A DNA stretch of 56,459 bases from NCBI GenBank assembly GCA_910574745.1, contig CAJTCE010000026.1, forward strand, positions 1 to 56,459. Direction: 5' to 3'. The notes beneath the pieces are model-generated. The model ran no database searches. It was given only the letters and a program-made list of their open reading frames with translations, and was not told the DNA's origin. Origin of the DNA: Lachnospiraceae bacterium. GTDB taxonomy: Bacteria > Bacillota > Clostridia > Lachnospirales > Lachnospiraceae. Within the stretch, counting starts at the first letter, position 1. Each line of letters begins with the position of its first letter. The position numbers were made by a program, and so were the translations under genes. Shown in pieces: positions 1 to 9,076 of the stretch.

Positions 1-21
1 GTCTTCGTACTTTACTTTCAT
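1..21 (-). CDS. Start of a gene running off the left edge (partial)
   Basis: An ATG at 21-19 opens a minus-strand frame reading MKVKYED before the window ends. It is preceded by an AAAGGAG ribosome binding site 9 nt upstream and by a good promoter (75-102). Seven residues are too few to name the product. Confidence 0.55.
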
Positions 22-74
22 TGTTATAAAATCTCCTTTGTTTTCTGATGTATTAAGTCGCTAAACTCATATAC

Positions 75-102
75 ATCATACGGGGAGATTTTATTTTGTC
101 AA
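75..102 (-). promoter_or_regulatory. Vegetative promoter
   Basis: On the minus strand a perfect TTGACA (102-97) is followed after 16 nt by TATGAT (80-75), a housekeeping-sigma promoter about 55 nt before the ATG at 21. It lies downstream of the DUF975 remnant, so the partial gene has its own promoter. Confidence 0.7.
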
Positions 103-131
103 AGTTCAAATTTCATTCTCTATAGGAATGC

Positions 132-792
132 TTATATCATTTTATCTGTATCTATCTGCTGCTGAGGATAGTTGATTTCCCCCATAAGTGAGAAATTTTT
201 TGCATCTCCGTAATTGTACTGCATACCATAATTCTCCTGCGTATAGCTATACCAGCCGATTTTCGTTTTCAAGACCTCATACAATTCTGCATCTGTCATA
301 TTAATATATGGACTGACATAAAACACTGCCGCAAGACCGAAGCTAAGTAAAACGATAAACATCCATCCGATAAACGACAGCCCCAGAATAAATACATCAA
401 ATTTCTCCCCAGACATCATCCTCTTGGAAAGCTCAAATACCTCCTCCGTCTCCAAATCCGGCCTTTCAGCCAAAATATACGGAATCATTGCATATTCATA
501 AGACTTTATAATGCCCGGGATCAGGAAAAGCAGGCTCCACAGAAATATGTATAAATCCCTCAAAAAAAGAGTCTTTACAATATTTTTATAACGGCCGCTT
601 CCAAAGGCATATCCGATTAGGCCTATGTCCCCGGCTTTCTTCTCCCCGCGTGCTGCCTCAATAAAATATTTGGTTGCTCCAAGTCTTAATGGATTCAACA
701 AAAAAGCTTTCAGCGCCAGTCCGGCAAGAATCGCTATCAATGAAATGATCAGCATCCTTTGCTCTTTCTTTTCATTGTCTTCTGGTCCACAT
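132..792 (-). pseudogene. DUF975 family membrane protein, N-terminally decayed
   Basis: The frame from 755 encodes 207 residues of a DUF975-type multi-pass membrane protein, with several hydrophobic segments and the family-like stretch FLLNPLRLGATKYF near its start. The function of the family is unknown. The normal DUF975 N-terminus (MWTRxELKERAK in relatives, from memory) is visible upstream: a strong AGGGGG site at about 803-808 precedes ATG at 792, which reads MWTRRQ, then TGA (774-772), then KERAKDA. That stretch is in a different frame from the body, and the first membrane segment expected between them is missing. I infer an internal deletion plus a stop, leaving at best a weak restart at 755, where the AAAGG is too close to the ATG. 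Confidence 0.75.
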
Positions 793-847
793 AATATAAT
801 CCCCCTTTATCCCTCATTTTTCATTCGTTACCTGTTTTATAAACCGG

Positions 848-1317
848 CTATTCAACCCGTATTGCCATTTCATTGTGCTCAAGATCAACAACGGATTCCG
901 TATAACTACGTCCGTTTACTTTAACCGTAATATCCCCGTTCCATATATTTTGCACCTTTATAAGCTCCACCTTGATATCCAGGTTATAATTAGCCCAATT
1001 ATTTGTCTTAAATACCCGAATTCTCGGCCTTATATTGATTTCCTCATTCCTTATGGGAAAGGAATACTCATACATTCCATACTGAAAGCCTCTGCTCATA
1101 AAATACAGCGGCGAACTGCCCACGGACCGGGTCACAACCTTTTCCCCTCCGCGATCCAAATCGTTACACTCCAAATCTGTTAATAAGTATTTTTCCCCAT
1201 TCAGGGTTACAGCAGCTTTCCCGCTTATTCTGTGATTTATAAAAAACCAATCAGAAGTACCATAACGGCTCCTGCAAATAAATACAACAGTCTCTTCCGT
1301 ACTTTATTCCCCTTCAT
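848..1317 (-). pseudogene. Membrane-anchored hypothetical protein, frameshifted in a T6 run
   Basis: ATG at 1317 starts MKGNKVRKRLLYLF followed by a hydrophobic anchor ending IGFL, then a stop. One base away in frame, INHRISGKAAVTLNGEKY continues as an open frame to 848. The frames join if the run at 1241-1246 (A6 on plus, T6 on the coding strand) had one more base, giving a single anchored protein of about 156 residues with a beta-rich extracytoplasmic part. It starts 10 nt after the apbE stop, so it is the last gene of that operon. The family was not recognised; it is not the NusG domain II protein often seen beside ApbE. A sequencing error in the run is as likely as a true mutation. Confidence 0.65.
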
Positions 1318-1326
1318 TTTTACGCC

Positions 1327-2379
1327 TTATTCCCCTTTCTCTTTGCCGACCACATGTACCTCCATATTCCCAAAACCGCCGCTTAAGGAAAAAGCATCCG
1401 AAATCCCTTCCGTTATGTACAATTCCCCCTCGTCCGTTATAAGAATCATCTCAAAGTCCCCATGCTCTCTCCAATAACCTTCCGCTTTCTCTCTTCCCAT
1501 AATAAAAAGCGAGGTAGAAAGAGCGTCGCAGAGCTTTCCCTCCTTTGCCACAATGGTCACGGAAGCAAGCCCGCTTTCAGCAGGATATCCTGTAGCCGGG
1601 TCAATAATATGCCCATACCGCTTTCCGTCATCCCCTATAAAATAACGCTCATAGCTGCCGGAGGTTACCACTGCGGCGTCAGCAATTTCAAGAACGCCCA
1701 GATACCCTTCTGCATCAAAGGGATTCCGAAGTCCCAGCCGCCACCTGCTGCCGTCGGGCTTTGTGCCGATTACCTGCACATTTCCCCCAAGGTCCAAAAG
1801 CGCCGATGTAACGCCTGCTTCCTTTAAAATCCCCGTCAGCACATCTCCGGTATACCCTTTTCCTACAGCGCCCATATCCAGCTTCATACCCTCCGGAACC
1901 GTCACTTCATTTCCCTCTATTTTAACGCGCTCATATCCCACATCCTGTAAAAGCGCCTGCAATTCATTCTCTTCCGGAATCCGGTTTTCCCCTGTGGTAA
2001 ATCCCCATGCCAAAAGCACGGAATAAATGGTGGGGTCCAGCGCGCCGTCCGTTTCATCAGCCATGGAAAGGGCAAATTCCAGCAAATCCCTTGTTTCATT
2101 GCTGACCGTTACCGCTTCTCCCCCACTGCTGTTTAATGAATAGATTTCGCTGTTTTCATCCGTCGTTGACCAGAGAGCCTCCAGTTCCTCCATTTTACTC
2201 TGGGCATCCTCTAATGCCGTATCCCCGTTTTCCCCATAGGCTGTCAGGGAAATGTAGGTGTCCATTGCAAAAAAGCTTGTCTTAAATTCTTTTGTCCCTG
2301 TTTTTCCCACACCTGCACAGCCTGTTAAAAACAGAACCAGAATGCAGATAGCCGGAACTATTTTTTTCATATCAATCAC
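1327..2379 (-). CDS. apbE: FAD:protein FMN transferase (ApbE), lipoprotein
   Basis: This 350-residue protein has a lipoprotein signal peptide ending LFLTGC, so it should be anchored outside the membrane. ApbE transfers FMN from FAD to a Thr in target flavoproteins, such as Rnf/Nqr subunits. Family landmarks are visible: FFAMDTYISL near the mature N-terminus, GALDPTIYSVLLAWGF, LDMGAVGKGYTGD (flavin-binding core), LLDLGGNVQVIG, and a late DALSTSLFIMG. Length is normal. The ATG overlaps the stop of the P-II-like gene (GAGTGATTG context); the second Met, MKKIVPA, is a plausible alternative start. No FMN-binding-domain target is encoded nearby, so the substrate is unknown. Confidence 0.95.
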   Translation of the reverse strand: MIDMKKIVPAICILVLFLTGCAGVGKTGTKEFKTSFFAMDTYISLTAYGENGDTALEDAQSKMEELEALWSTTDENSEIYSLNSSGGEAVTVSNETRDLLEFALSMADETDGALDPTIYSVLLAWGFTTGENRIPEENELQALLQDVGYERVKIEGNEVTVPEGMKLDMGAVGKGYTGDVLTGILKEAGVTSALLDLGGNVQVIGTKPDGSRWRLGLRNPFDAEGYLGVLEIADAAVVTSGSYERYFIGDDGKRYGHIIDPATGYPAESGLASVTIVAKEGKLCDALSTSLFIMGREKAEGYWREHGDFEMILITDEGELYITEGISDAFSLSGGFGNMEVHVVGKEKGE

Positions 2380-3080
2380 TCCGCTTCATCCATTCCCACG
2401 GCTCCGTCCACCGGCATGGAAAAGACAATTCCCTGGGCTTCGCTGTTCATGCCGCATTTCTCCCCGATGGCCTTCATGATCTTAAGCTTATCTGACTTTT
2501 TGGCAAGGATGATGACGATCTCCCGCTCGGGCTGTACCTTGATCCCCCAGAACTGCATGGCCTCTTCGCTTCCGCTCCTTCTGCAGTGGAATACGGAGCC
2601 TCCGGACGCTCCCATGGGCCTTGCCGCATCCATCACTTCCTCGCTGAATCCCTGATTGATGATCGCCATGATCATGCTGTAATTGCTTTCCGCCATATCC
2701 TTTTCGCTCCTTTCCGCGATTTCCCTGTCTTCTTCCCTCTCCATGGAACTGATCAGCTTAATGAGCCTGCCGTTGCCTCCCGATAAGGGAACGGTAAATG
2801 CCACGCCCGTATTGGGCATCCCCAGATGCAGCTTTTTTTGAAGCTTCTTCAGCATTTCGTCTGCAAAAGCTTTGGGCATCATGCTGATGGAAATCGATTT
2901 CTCCACGCTGTCCAGCCCCAGCCAGTTTATGACTCCCACGGAAGCGGTTCCCTGGGCATGAAAATGATACCGGATAGGGATGTTGGCCTCTTCATACAGC
3001 GCCGCCGCCTTTTTTGCAAGCTTTGGGGCAGCTATCAAAAAAAGTATCCGGAAACTGGTATTTTTCATATCATGACTCAT
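2376..3080 (-). CDS. P-II-like regulator paired with DUF1538 transporter
   Basis: About 234 residues with two P-II-like halves. Each has a beta-strand start (FRILFLIAAPKLAKKAA; YSMIMAIINQGFSEEVMDAA) and the second has GASGGSVFHCRRSG, which matches the T-loop region of the P-II fold. P-II proteins sense adenylyl nucleotides or 2-oxoglutarate and gate membrane transporters. Position supports this, as the gene overlaps the 3' end of the DUF1538 gene. The frame is open further upstream, but AGGAGG lies 9 nt before MSHDMKN (3080), which I chose. The stop overlaps the apbE start, suggesting translational coupling. The ligand cannot be inferred. Confidence 0.85.
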   Translation of the reverse strand: MSHDMKNTSFRILFLIAAPKLAKKAAALYEEANIPIRYHFHAQGTASVGVINWLGLDSVEKSISISMMPKAFADEMLKKLQKKLHLGMPNTGVAFTVPLSGGNGRLIKLISSMEREEDREIAERSEKDMAESNYSMIMAIINQGFSEEVMDAARPMGASGGSVFHCRRSGSEEAMQFWGIKVQPEREIVIILAKKSDKLKIMKAIGEKCGMNSEAQGIVFSMPVDGAVGMDEAE

Positions 3081-4608
3081 CTGCATCTTCCTCCTCAAAC
3101 TCCAGAATTTCATCACTTTCATCCACGATCACAACCTGCTCTGCAATGCCTTCTGCGGCTGTCATCCTACGCTTATACTGGATTCCCATGACCTGTACCG
3201 CGATCAGCGGGACCAGGGCTACCAGCGCCACCACGCCGAAGGCGTCGGTCATCACATTCCCGTCAAGGGCTTCACAGGCGCCCAGACTTAAGGGCAGTAA
3301 AAAGGTGGTGGTCATAGGTCCGCTGGCCACGCCGCCGGAGTCAAAAGCGATACCGACGAACATCTTTGGCACGATCCCGGACAAAACCAGGGCAATGGCA
3401 TATCCGGGAATCATGATCCAGTAAATGGGCAGCCCCGTCAGTACACGCAAAAGGGCAAGCCCCACGCTGACCGCCACACCCAGGGAAAGACAGCGGTTCA
3501 TGGTCTTTGCCGACACCGCGCCGTTGGTCACGCCCTCAACCTGTCTGTTCAAAACCTGGATGGCAGGCTCCGCCTTTACTATGTAATAACCGATCAACAT
3601 GCCGATGGGGATCAAAAGCCATCTGAAACTGTCCGATACCATCTGTTTCCCTATAAGAAGACCCACGGGAGCGAATCCCACGTTGACCCCGCAGAGAAAC
3701 AACACAAGACCTGCATAGGTATAAATAAGACCGATGGCAATACGCTTGATCTGATGCCTTTTATAGCGGCGGCTGACAAACTGGAAAATTACGAATACCG
3801 CCGCCACCGGAATCAGGGAAACCATCACTTCTTTCAGATAGAGCGGGATCTCAAACAAAAACTCCCTGACCACATCCCTTGTGGTAACCACATCCGCTAT
3901 GACCGCAGCCGTATAAGCCGTTTCCGAAGGATTAAAAAAGCATCCCAGAACCAGCACCGCAAGAATGGGACCCACGCTGGAAAGCGCCACCAGACCGAAG
4001 CTGTCGCTTGCGGCGTTTTTGTCCCCGCGGACAGAGGCCAGACCTACGCCGAGCGCCATGATGAAGGGTACGGTCATGGGACCCGTGGTCACGCCGCCGG
4101 AGTCAAAAGCAACTGCCAAAAAATCCTTTGGCACCACAAAGGATACGATAATGACCGCCGCATAAAGCGCCAGCAATATGCCGGACAGATTGATCTGGAA
4201 TAAAATTCTAAGAATTGCCAAAGCGAGAAAAATTCCCACGCCTACAGCGATAGTCAGGATCAGGACTATATTGGGGATCGCCGGCACCTGTCTTGCCAAA
4301 ACCTGCAGATCCGGTTCTGATATGGTAATAATGGCCCCCATCAAAAACCCTATGAGGACGACTCTGAAAATGCGGCGTTTTTTTGAAATCTGTACGCCAA
4401 TGCCTTCCCCTAAGGGCGTCATGGCCATTTCCGCCCCCAGCTGGAAAAAGCCCATGCCAATTACCAGCATGACCGCCCCGCAGAAAAACATAACGATGGT
4501 ACCTAAATCTATGGGGATAAAGAGTATGCTGATTCCTAACACAATACCTGTAATGGGCAAAACGGCAGAAAGTGATTCTAATATTTTTTCTTTCAGCTTC
4601 GGATTCAT
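3070..4608 (-). CDS. DUF1538 multi-pass membrane transporter
   Basis: 512 residues with about a dozen hydrophobic segments and clear internal duplication. The first half carries VAFDSGGVTTGPMT and the second IAFDSGGVASGPMT, so the protein is two DUF1538 repeats in tandem. From memory, DUF1538 proteins have been linked to Na+/H+ exchange (UmpAB); whether that holds here is inference. The C-terminus is acidic (EEEDADES). It is the first gene of an operon with the P-II-like regulator, ApbE and the anchored protein, with overlapping or near-overlapping junctions. Confidence 0.88.
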   Translation of the reverse strand: MNPKLKEKILESLSAVLPITGIVLGISILFIPIDLGTIVMFFCGAVMLVIGMGFFQLGAEMAMTPLGEGIGVQISKKRRIFRVVLIGFLMGAIITISEPDLQVLARQVPAIPNIVLILTIAVGVGIFLALAILRILFQINLSGILLALYAAVIIVSFVVPKDFLAVAFDSGGVTTGPMTVPFIMALGVGLASVRGDKNAASDSFGLVALSSVGPILAVLVLGCFFNPSETAYTAAVIADVVTTRDVVREFLFEIPLYLKEVMVSLIPVAAVFVIFQFVSRRYKRHQIKRIAIGLIYTYAGLVLFLCGVNVGFAPVGLLIGKQMVSDSFRWLLIPIGMLIGYYIVKAEPAIQVLNRQVEGVTNGAVSAKTMNRCLSLGVAVSVGLALLRVLTGLPIYWIMIPGYAIALVLSGIVPKMFVGIAFDSGGVASGPMTTTFLLPLSLGACEALDGNVMTDAFGVVALVALVPLIAVQVMGIQYKRRMTAAEGIAEQVVIVDESDEILEFEEEDADES

Positions 4609-4710
4609 AGGAGGACCCCTTTTTCGTTATTTTGTTATTATACCATTTCATTACAATTTTAGAAACCGCAACCCTTGAATCAATCAAAGATTACGGCTTG
4701 CTGATACGTC

Positions 4711-5291
4711 TTATTCCTTTTTATCAATCAACATCATCGCTTTGTAGATTTCCCGCATTGATCTTTTGTCAAATTGAAGCCCTGTCTGAACCATGTATTG
4801 ACCCGCCTCTGTTTTCCCGATAATGTTCCCCGTCTCATCTCGTTCAAGATGAAGGTCATACTCTTCTGAAGCCGGATCTACAAAACCTTTTCCATTCACA
4901 AACTGTACAGCAAAGGAAGTTCCGGCAATTCATCATAAAGATATGAAAATAGTTCTGTTCCCACAAAGTTGTATTCTGCTTTTTCTTCAACGAAATTGTA
5001 GCATAAAATCCCCCTTTTGTCTCTACGTTTTTATTTAAATCAATACTTCCTCTATCATCCAACACCGTATTATTTATAATTCATATTCCCAGTCCGGTTC
5101 CGATTAATTCCCCGTCAGCAAATATATTCTCCTGCCTCTTGAATATCCTGATACCGGTCAATCGCCTCTTTCGCCGTAACAAGCTTCATACTTAATTTAT
5201 GTGACAATGTTTTAAACTCATGAATATTAGTCTGCATAGCCCTAAATGAAATCAGTATGTCATTATATATAATTTTATCGCTCAAAGCCAT
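4711..5291 (-). pseudogene. Decayed gene with at least three lesions
   Basis: Three consecutive minus-strand pieces read as one protein if repaired. ATG at 5291 (inside the alpha-galactosidase end) gives MALSDKIIYNDILISF to RYQDIQE. A frame change leads to RQENIFADGELIGTGLGI, an in-frame TGA, then INNTVLDDRGSIDLNKN to NYFHIFM. A second frame change leads to IAGTSFAVQFVNGKG, ending LIDKKE at 4711. The lesions are not in homopolymer runs, so they look like real decay. The family is not recognised. The first piece could be an independent short gene. Confidence 0.5.
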
Positions 5292-7683
5292 CCTGTTCCG
5301 CTTCCATAAAATAAATCCTGGAGCCAAAATCCGGAAAATGTTTTACCTCACTGCTGTATCCGGTTCCGCCAAAGGACTGTTTCAGCTTCACGCCGCTATA
5401 CATCAGCGCGTCGCCGTATACATAGCAGTCCTCTGTCTCCCCGTCCATCTTTACGAATTTTGCCACCATGTGATGCATCAGGGAATCCTGTTTGATATGC
5501 ACCGGGGAAACCGTATTGACCAAGTCCCCGAATTCCCTGACGTCATATTTCAGGGAACGGTTATAGAAATGGTATTTGCAGTCAGGTATGAGTCCCTTTG
5601 CCCTGTAATATTCAAACTGCGTATTAGGGAATACTAACTTATGCATAAGAAATCCCACCGCCTTTTTTCCATCGGGGGATACACAGGTCCACTCCATAAT
5701 GTTTCCCTCATTCTGCCCCAGACAGCTTTCGCTTCCGCCGGCTCCCTCTCCAAAGGTTCTTCCCCTGTAAAAAAGTCCCGTCTGCAGTACCTCCCTCCAC
5801 TCTTTGTAAAGGAAAATCTGGGTTTTGATCGCTTCCAGTTCTTCCTTCTTCATATCACAGAAATTACATTCATAGCCGCATACGCCAAAGCAAGCCACAT
5901 GAAAGCGGGTTTCCAACGGAGTGATTCGAAGGGTCTGATGATTGGGACATGACGATACGTGTGCGCTGACTACGGACATGGGATAGCCGTAGCTGTACCC
6001 TGTCTGAATCTCCGCCCGGCACAGCGCATCGGTATCATCGCTTGCCCATATCTGTGGGAAATAGCACAAAATACCCAAATCGAAACGGTTTCCCCCTGCA
6101 GCGCAGCCTTCAAATAAAATATGGGGGAAGCGCCCGGTCAGTTCTTTCATACAGCGGTAAAGACCCAGAACATAACGATGCGCCACTTCCTGCTGCCGCC
6201 CGGGCAAAAGTCCCTGTGAGAAGTAATCCGTTATCGTGCGGTTCATATCCCATTTCACATAGGAAATCTTTGCCGATGAAAACAGTCTGCTCATGGTCTC
6301 TATGATATAGTCCTGTACCTCCCCCTTGGTTAAATCCAGGATTCTCTGATTCCTTCCTTCTGAATGGGGCTTTTTGGGAATCTGTAACACCCAGTCCGGA
6401 TGCGCCTCGTAAAGCCGGCTTTTTACATTTACCATTTCCGGCTCTACCCAGATGCCGAAATCCATTCCCAGAGCTTTGATCTTATCCGCAAGCCCTTTTA
6501 CCCCTCCCGGCAGCTTTTTCCGATTCACTTCCCAATCTCCCAGGGACTGCGTATCGTCATCTCTTGTGCCAAACCAGCCGTCATCCATGACAAAAAGCTC
6601 AATTCCCGCTTCTTTTCCTGCCTTAGCCAGCTGTAAAAGCTTTCGCTCATTGATATCAAAATAGGACGCCTCCCAGCTGTTTAAGAGAACAGGCCTGATT
6701 TTGTTCTTCCACTGTCCCCGTACAATATGCTCCCTTACAAAACGATGCATATTTTTGCTCATACCGTTAAAGCCCTGATGGGAACAGCTCATAACCGCTT
6801 CCGGCGCTTCAAAGCTTTCCCCCGGATCGATCAGAAAGCAAAAAGACTGTGGATTGATTCCCATAGTAAGCCTGGTCTTACCATATCCGTTTACCTCCAC
6901 TGACTCATAGTGATTTCCACTGTAAATCAGGTTAAAGCCGTAGCAATCCCCGAAATCCTGGGTGGCTCCGGTTTTACTCAGCATCACAAAGGGATTTGCC
7001 CTGTTGGAGGACGTGCCTGTATAAGAGGCATTTACATGCTTTCCGGCGGATACTCTCATATCCGTCCGTCTCATTTCCCTTGCCCATGCCCCGTTAAATG
7101 TGGTAAACACATAATCCGGCGTATCGAAATCCAGCTGGGCGCTCATAAGTCGCACAAGCCTTACCTGTGCATCGCTTTCGTTGATGAATCTTGCGCTTCT
7201 GGTAACCACATCGCAGTCCTCATAAACATAATAATGCAGCTCCAGCCCCAGCAGGTATTGTCGGTCCGTTAAAGTAATACAAAGATGGTCCACCCTATCC
7301 TTTTCATCATAGGAACCGGGCAGAGTGCAAAATTCCTCTTTTCCTTTAGAAATTTCCGCCTTTTCAAAAAGAAAATCCGAGGTATAGCTGCCGTCTTCAT
7401 GGATAACTTCGATAAAAGGCTCCCTGATATCCCCCTTGCCGTAAGAGGACATTTCCAGTCTCATATCCTCTAAGGAAAAGCGGGTGTTCTCCTGATTATA
7501 AGCATTGGTGTTGCCGGGCATAAAGGCATGCTTTTCCGTTAGCGCCGCAGCATCCTCTTCCTTTTCCAGTGTAATCCTTCTCCCGTAGTAGAGATGCTCA
7601 AGATGGCCGGTCTCCAATATACGGAAACAATAAGTTGTGCTCCGGGTATCCAGTATAAAACATTTTTCCTGTTCTCTGATCAT
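5275..7683 (-). CDS. Alpha-galactosidase, GH36
   Basis: 802 residues, no signal peptide, so cytoplasmic. GH36 enzymes hydrolyse terminal alpha-1,6-galactose from raffinose-type sugars or melibiose with retention. Catalytic residues can be placed: nucleophile Asp in YVKWDMNR (about D479) and acid/base Asp in WASDDTDALC (about D549). The family signatures LFVMDDGWFGTRDDD (about 364-377) and WVEPEMVN (about 412-419) are also present. The ATG overlaps the TGA of the GPH transporter gene (ATGA), indicating coupled import and hydrolysis of an alpha-galactoside. It is the last intact gene of the TetR operon. Confidence 0.95.
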   Translation of the reverse strand: MIREQEKCFILDTRSTTYCFRILETGHLEHLYYGRRITLEKEEDAAALTEKHAFMPGNTNAYNQENTRFSLEDMRLEMSSYGKGDIREPFIEVIHEDGSYTSDFLFEKAEISKGKEEFCTLPGSYDEKDRVDHLCITLTDRQYLLGLELHYYVYEDCDVVTRSARFINESDAQVRLVRLMSAQLDFDTPDYVFTTFNGAWAREMRRTDMRVSAGKHVNASYTGTSSNRANPFVMLSKTGATQDFGDCYGFNLIYSGNHYESVEVNGYGKTRLTMGINPQSFCFLIDPGESFEAPEAVMSCSHQGFNGMSKNMHRFVREHIVRGQWKNKIRPVLLNSWEASYFDINERKLLQLAKAGKEAGIELFVMDDGWFGTRDDDTQSLGDWEVNRKKLPGGVKGLADKIKALGMDFGIWVEPEMVNVKSRLYEAHPDWVLQIPKKPHSEGRNQRILDLTKGEVQDYIIETMSRLFSSAKISYVKWDMNRTITDYFSQGLLPGRQQEVAHRYVLGLYRCMKELTGRFPHILFEGCAAGGNRFDLGILCYFPQIWASDDTDALCRAEIQTGYSYGYPMSVVSAHVSSCPNHQTLRITPLETRFHVACFGVCGYECNFCDMKKEELEAIKTQIFLYKEWREVLQTGLFYRGRTFGEGAGGSESCLGQNEGNIMEWTCVSPDGKKAVGFLMHKLVFPNTQFEYYRAKGLIPDCKYHFYNRSLKYDVREFGDLVNTVSPVHIKQDSLMHHMVAKFVKMDGETEDCYVYGDALMYSGVKLKQSFGGTGYSSEVKHFPDFGSRIYFMEAEQDGFER

Positions 7684-9071
7684 CTGCTATCCCTCTGTCC
7701 TTGCTTCTCTCTAATCTGTGCCGCGATTTCCTCCACCTTATGCTCTGAAAGAATGTATTTTTTCCGGAATATGAATGCCGCCGCCAAAAGCCCGATAACA
7801 GGCAGTACCGTCATGGTCATGCGCAGTCCGAAAACGGAAGACTTTGCCACATCCATGGTCGCCAGAGTATCGGAAGTATCGTCGCTTAAATTACAGATTG
7901 ACAGGCAGACAGAGGCAATGAGGGCGGAAACGCCGGAAGCCAGCTTTACTACAAAGGTCTGCATGGAAAAGATTACGCTTTCGTCACGCCGGTCATTCTT
8001 CAGCTCTCCATAATCCACCGTATTTGCCAGGAATACCGTAGTCAACACGGTAAGCATTCCAAATGCAGAAAAGACAAAAAATGCCGAAATAAACAGCATA
8101 AAAATACCTGTCTTGCCAAGGCACATGAAAATGAATAAAAGAGCATATCCTGAAATTGCCATAACAAAGCTGACATAGCACACCTGAATGGAACTGATAA
8201 ATTTACGCAGTACCGGATAGAACAGCATCATGGATAAAATCTGGATACCGCCTCCAAAGGTATTAAACAAGGTGTAGCCGTTATACCATTTATCCCCTCC
8301 AAAATCATACTTAAAGAAATAAATCAGCAGATTGGAAGTAATATACAAGGAACAGTTAATCAGTACAATAGAAATGACCACCACCATAGTCTGGTCATTT
8401 TGGACCAGAGCTTTGAACATCTGGCTTACGGAAGGAGCCTCCACATCTACAGTGGATTTTTCCTTGATATTCAGACAGGTAGTGAAAATAAATACTACAA
8501 AAATTACCGCAACAATCAGGGCAAACCATTTAAAACCTTCTCTCTCATCTCCACCGCCCAATGCCTGTACGCACATAACAGTAACCACGGTAATCAGGGC
8601 GGAGCCTACGCCCGCACAGGAACGTGCCAGAGTAGTCAGTCCCTCCCGTTCCCTTCCGCCTTCCGTAAATGCGGGAATCATGGACCAGTAAGGAATATCC
8701 ATCATGGTATAGGTTACTCCCCAGACCACATAGATAATGGCCGCATAGGCAACCAGACCGCTGCCGTTTAAAGCCGGCGGAGCTGCAAACATAATGTACA
8801 ATACTGTTGCATTCAATAAAGTGCCGATTAAAAGCCAGGGCCGGAATTTCCCCCACTTTGTTCTGGTCTTTGCCACCAGCACGCCCATGATCGGGTCGTT
8901 AAATGCGTCAAATACCCTTGCCGCCATCAGAATAATTCCCATGGAAATGGCGCTTACCCCCAGAATATCCTGATAATAATACAGGATATAGGTTGCGGAC
9001 AGCATGTATACCATATCCTTTCCCACGGCCCCCAATCCGTAGGATATCTTTTCTTTTACTGTCAGTTTCAT
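7680..9071 (-). CDS. GPH-family glycoside:cation symporter (MFS)
   Basis: 463 residues with 12 predicted membrane segments. The N-terminus, KISYGLGAVGKDMVYML, and the following RVFDAFNDPIMG segment match the GPH (melibiose/lactose carrier) group. KTRTKWGKFRPW after helix 2 is its conserved loop. It imports a glycoside with Na+ or H+; pairing with the overlapping GH36 gene suggests melibiose or raffinose-type sugars (inference). The start is 5 nt after the stop of the glycosyltransferase-like gene. Confidence 0.93.
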   Translation of the reverse strand: MKLTVKEKISYGLGAVGKDMVYMLSATYILYYYQDILGVSAISMGIILMAARVFDAFNDPIMGVLVAKTRTKWGKFRPWLLIGTLLNATVLYIMFAAPPALNGSGLVAYAAIIYVVWGVTYTMMDIPYWSMIPAFTEGGREREGLTTLARSCAGVGSALITVVTVMCVQALGGGDEREGFKWFALIVAVIFVVFIFTTCLNIKEKSTVDVEAPSVSQMFKALVQNDQTMVVVISIVLINCSLYITSNLLIYFFKYDFGGDKWYNGYTLFNTFGGGIQILSMMLFYPVLRKFISSIQVCYVSFVMAISGYALLFIFMCLGKTGIFMLFISAFFVFSAFGMLTVLTTVFLANTVDYGELKNDRRDESVIFSMQTFVVKLASGVSALIASVCLSICNLSDDTSDTLATMDVAKSSVFGLRMTMTVLPVIGLLAAAFIFRKKYILSEHKVEEIAAQIREKQGQRDSR

Positions 9072-9076
9072 ACGAC

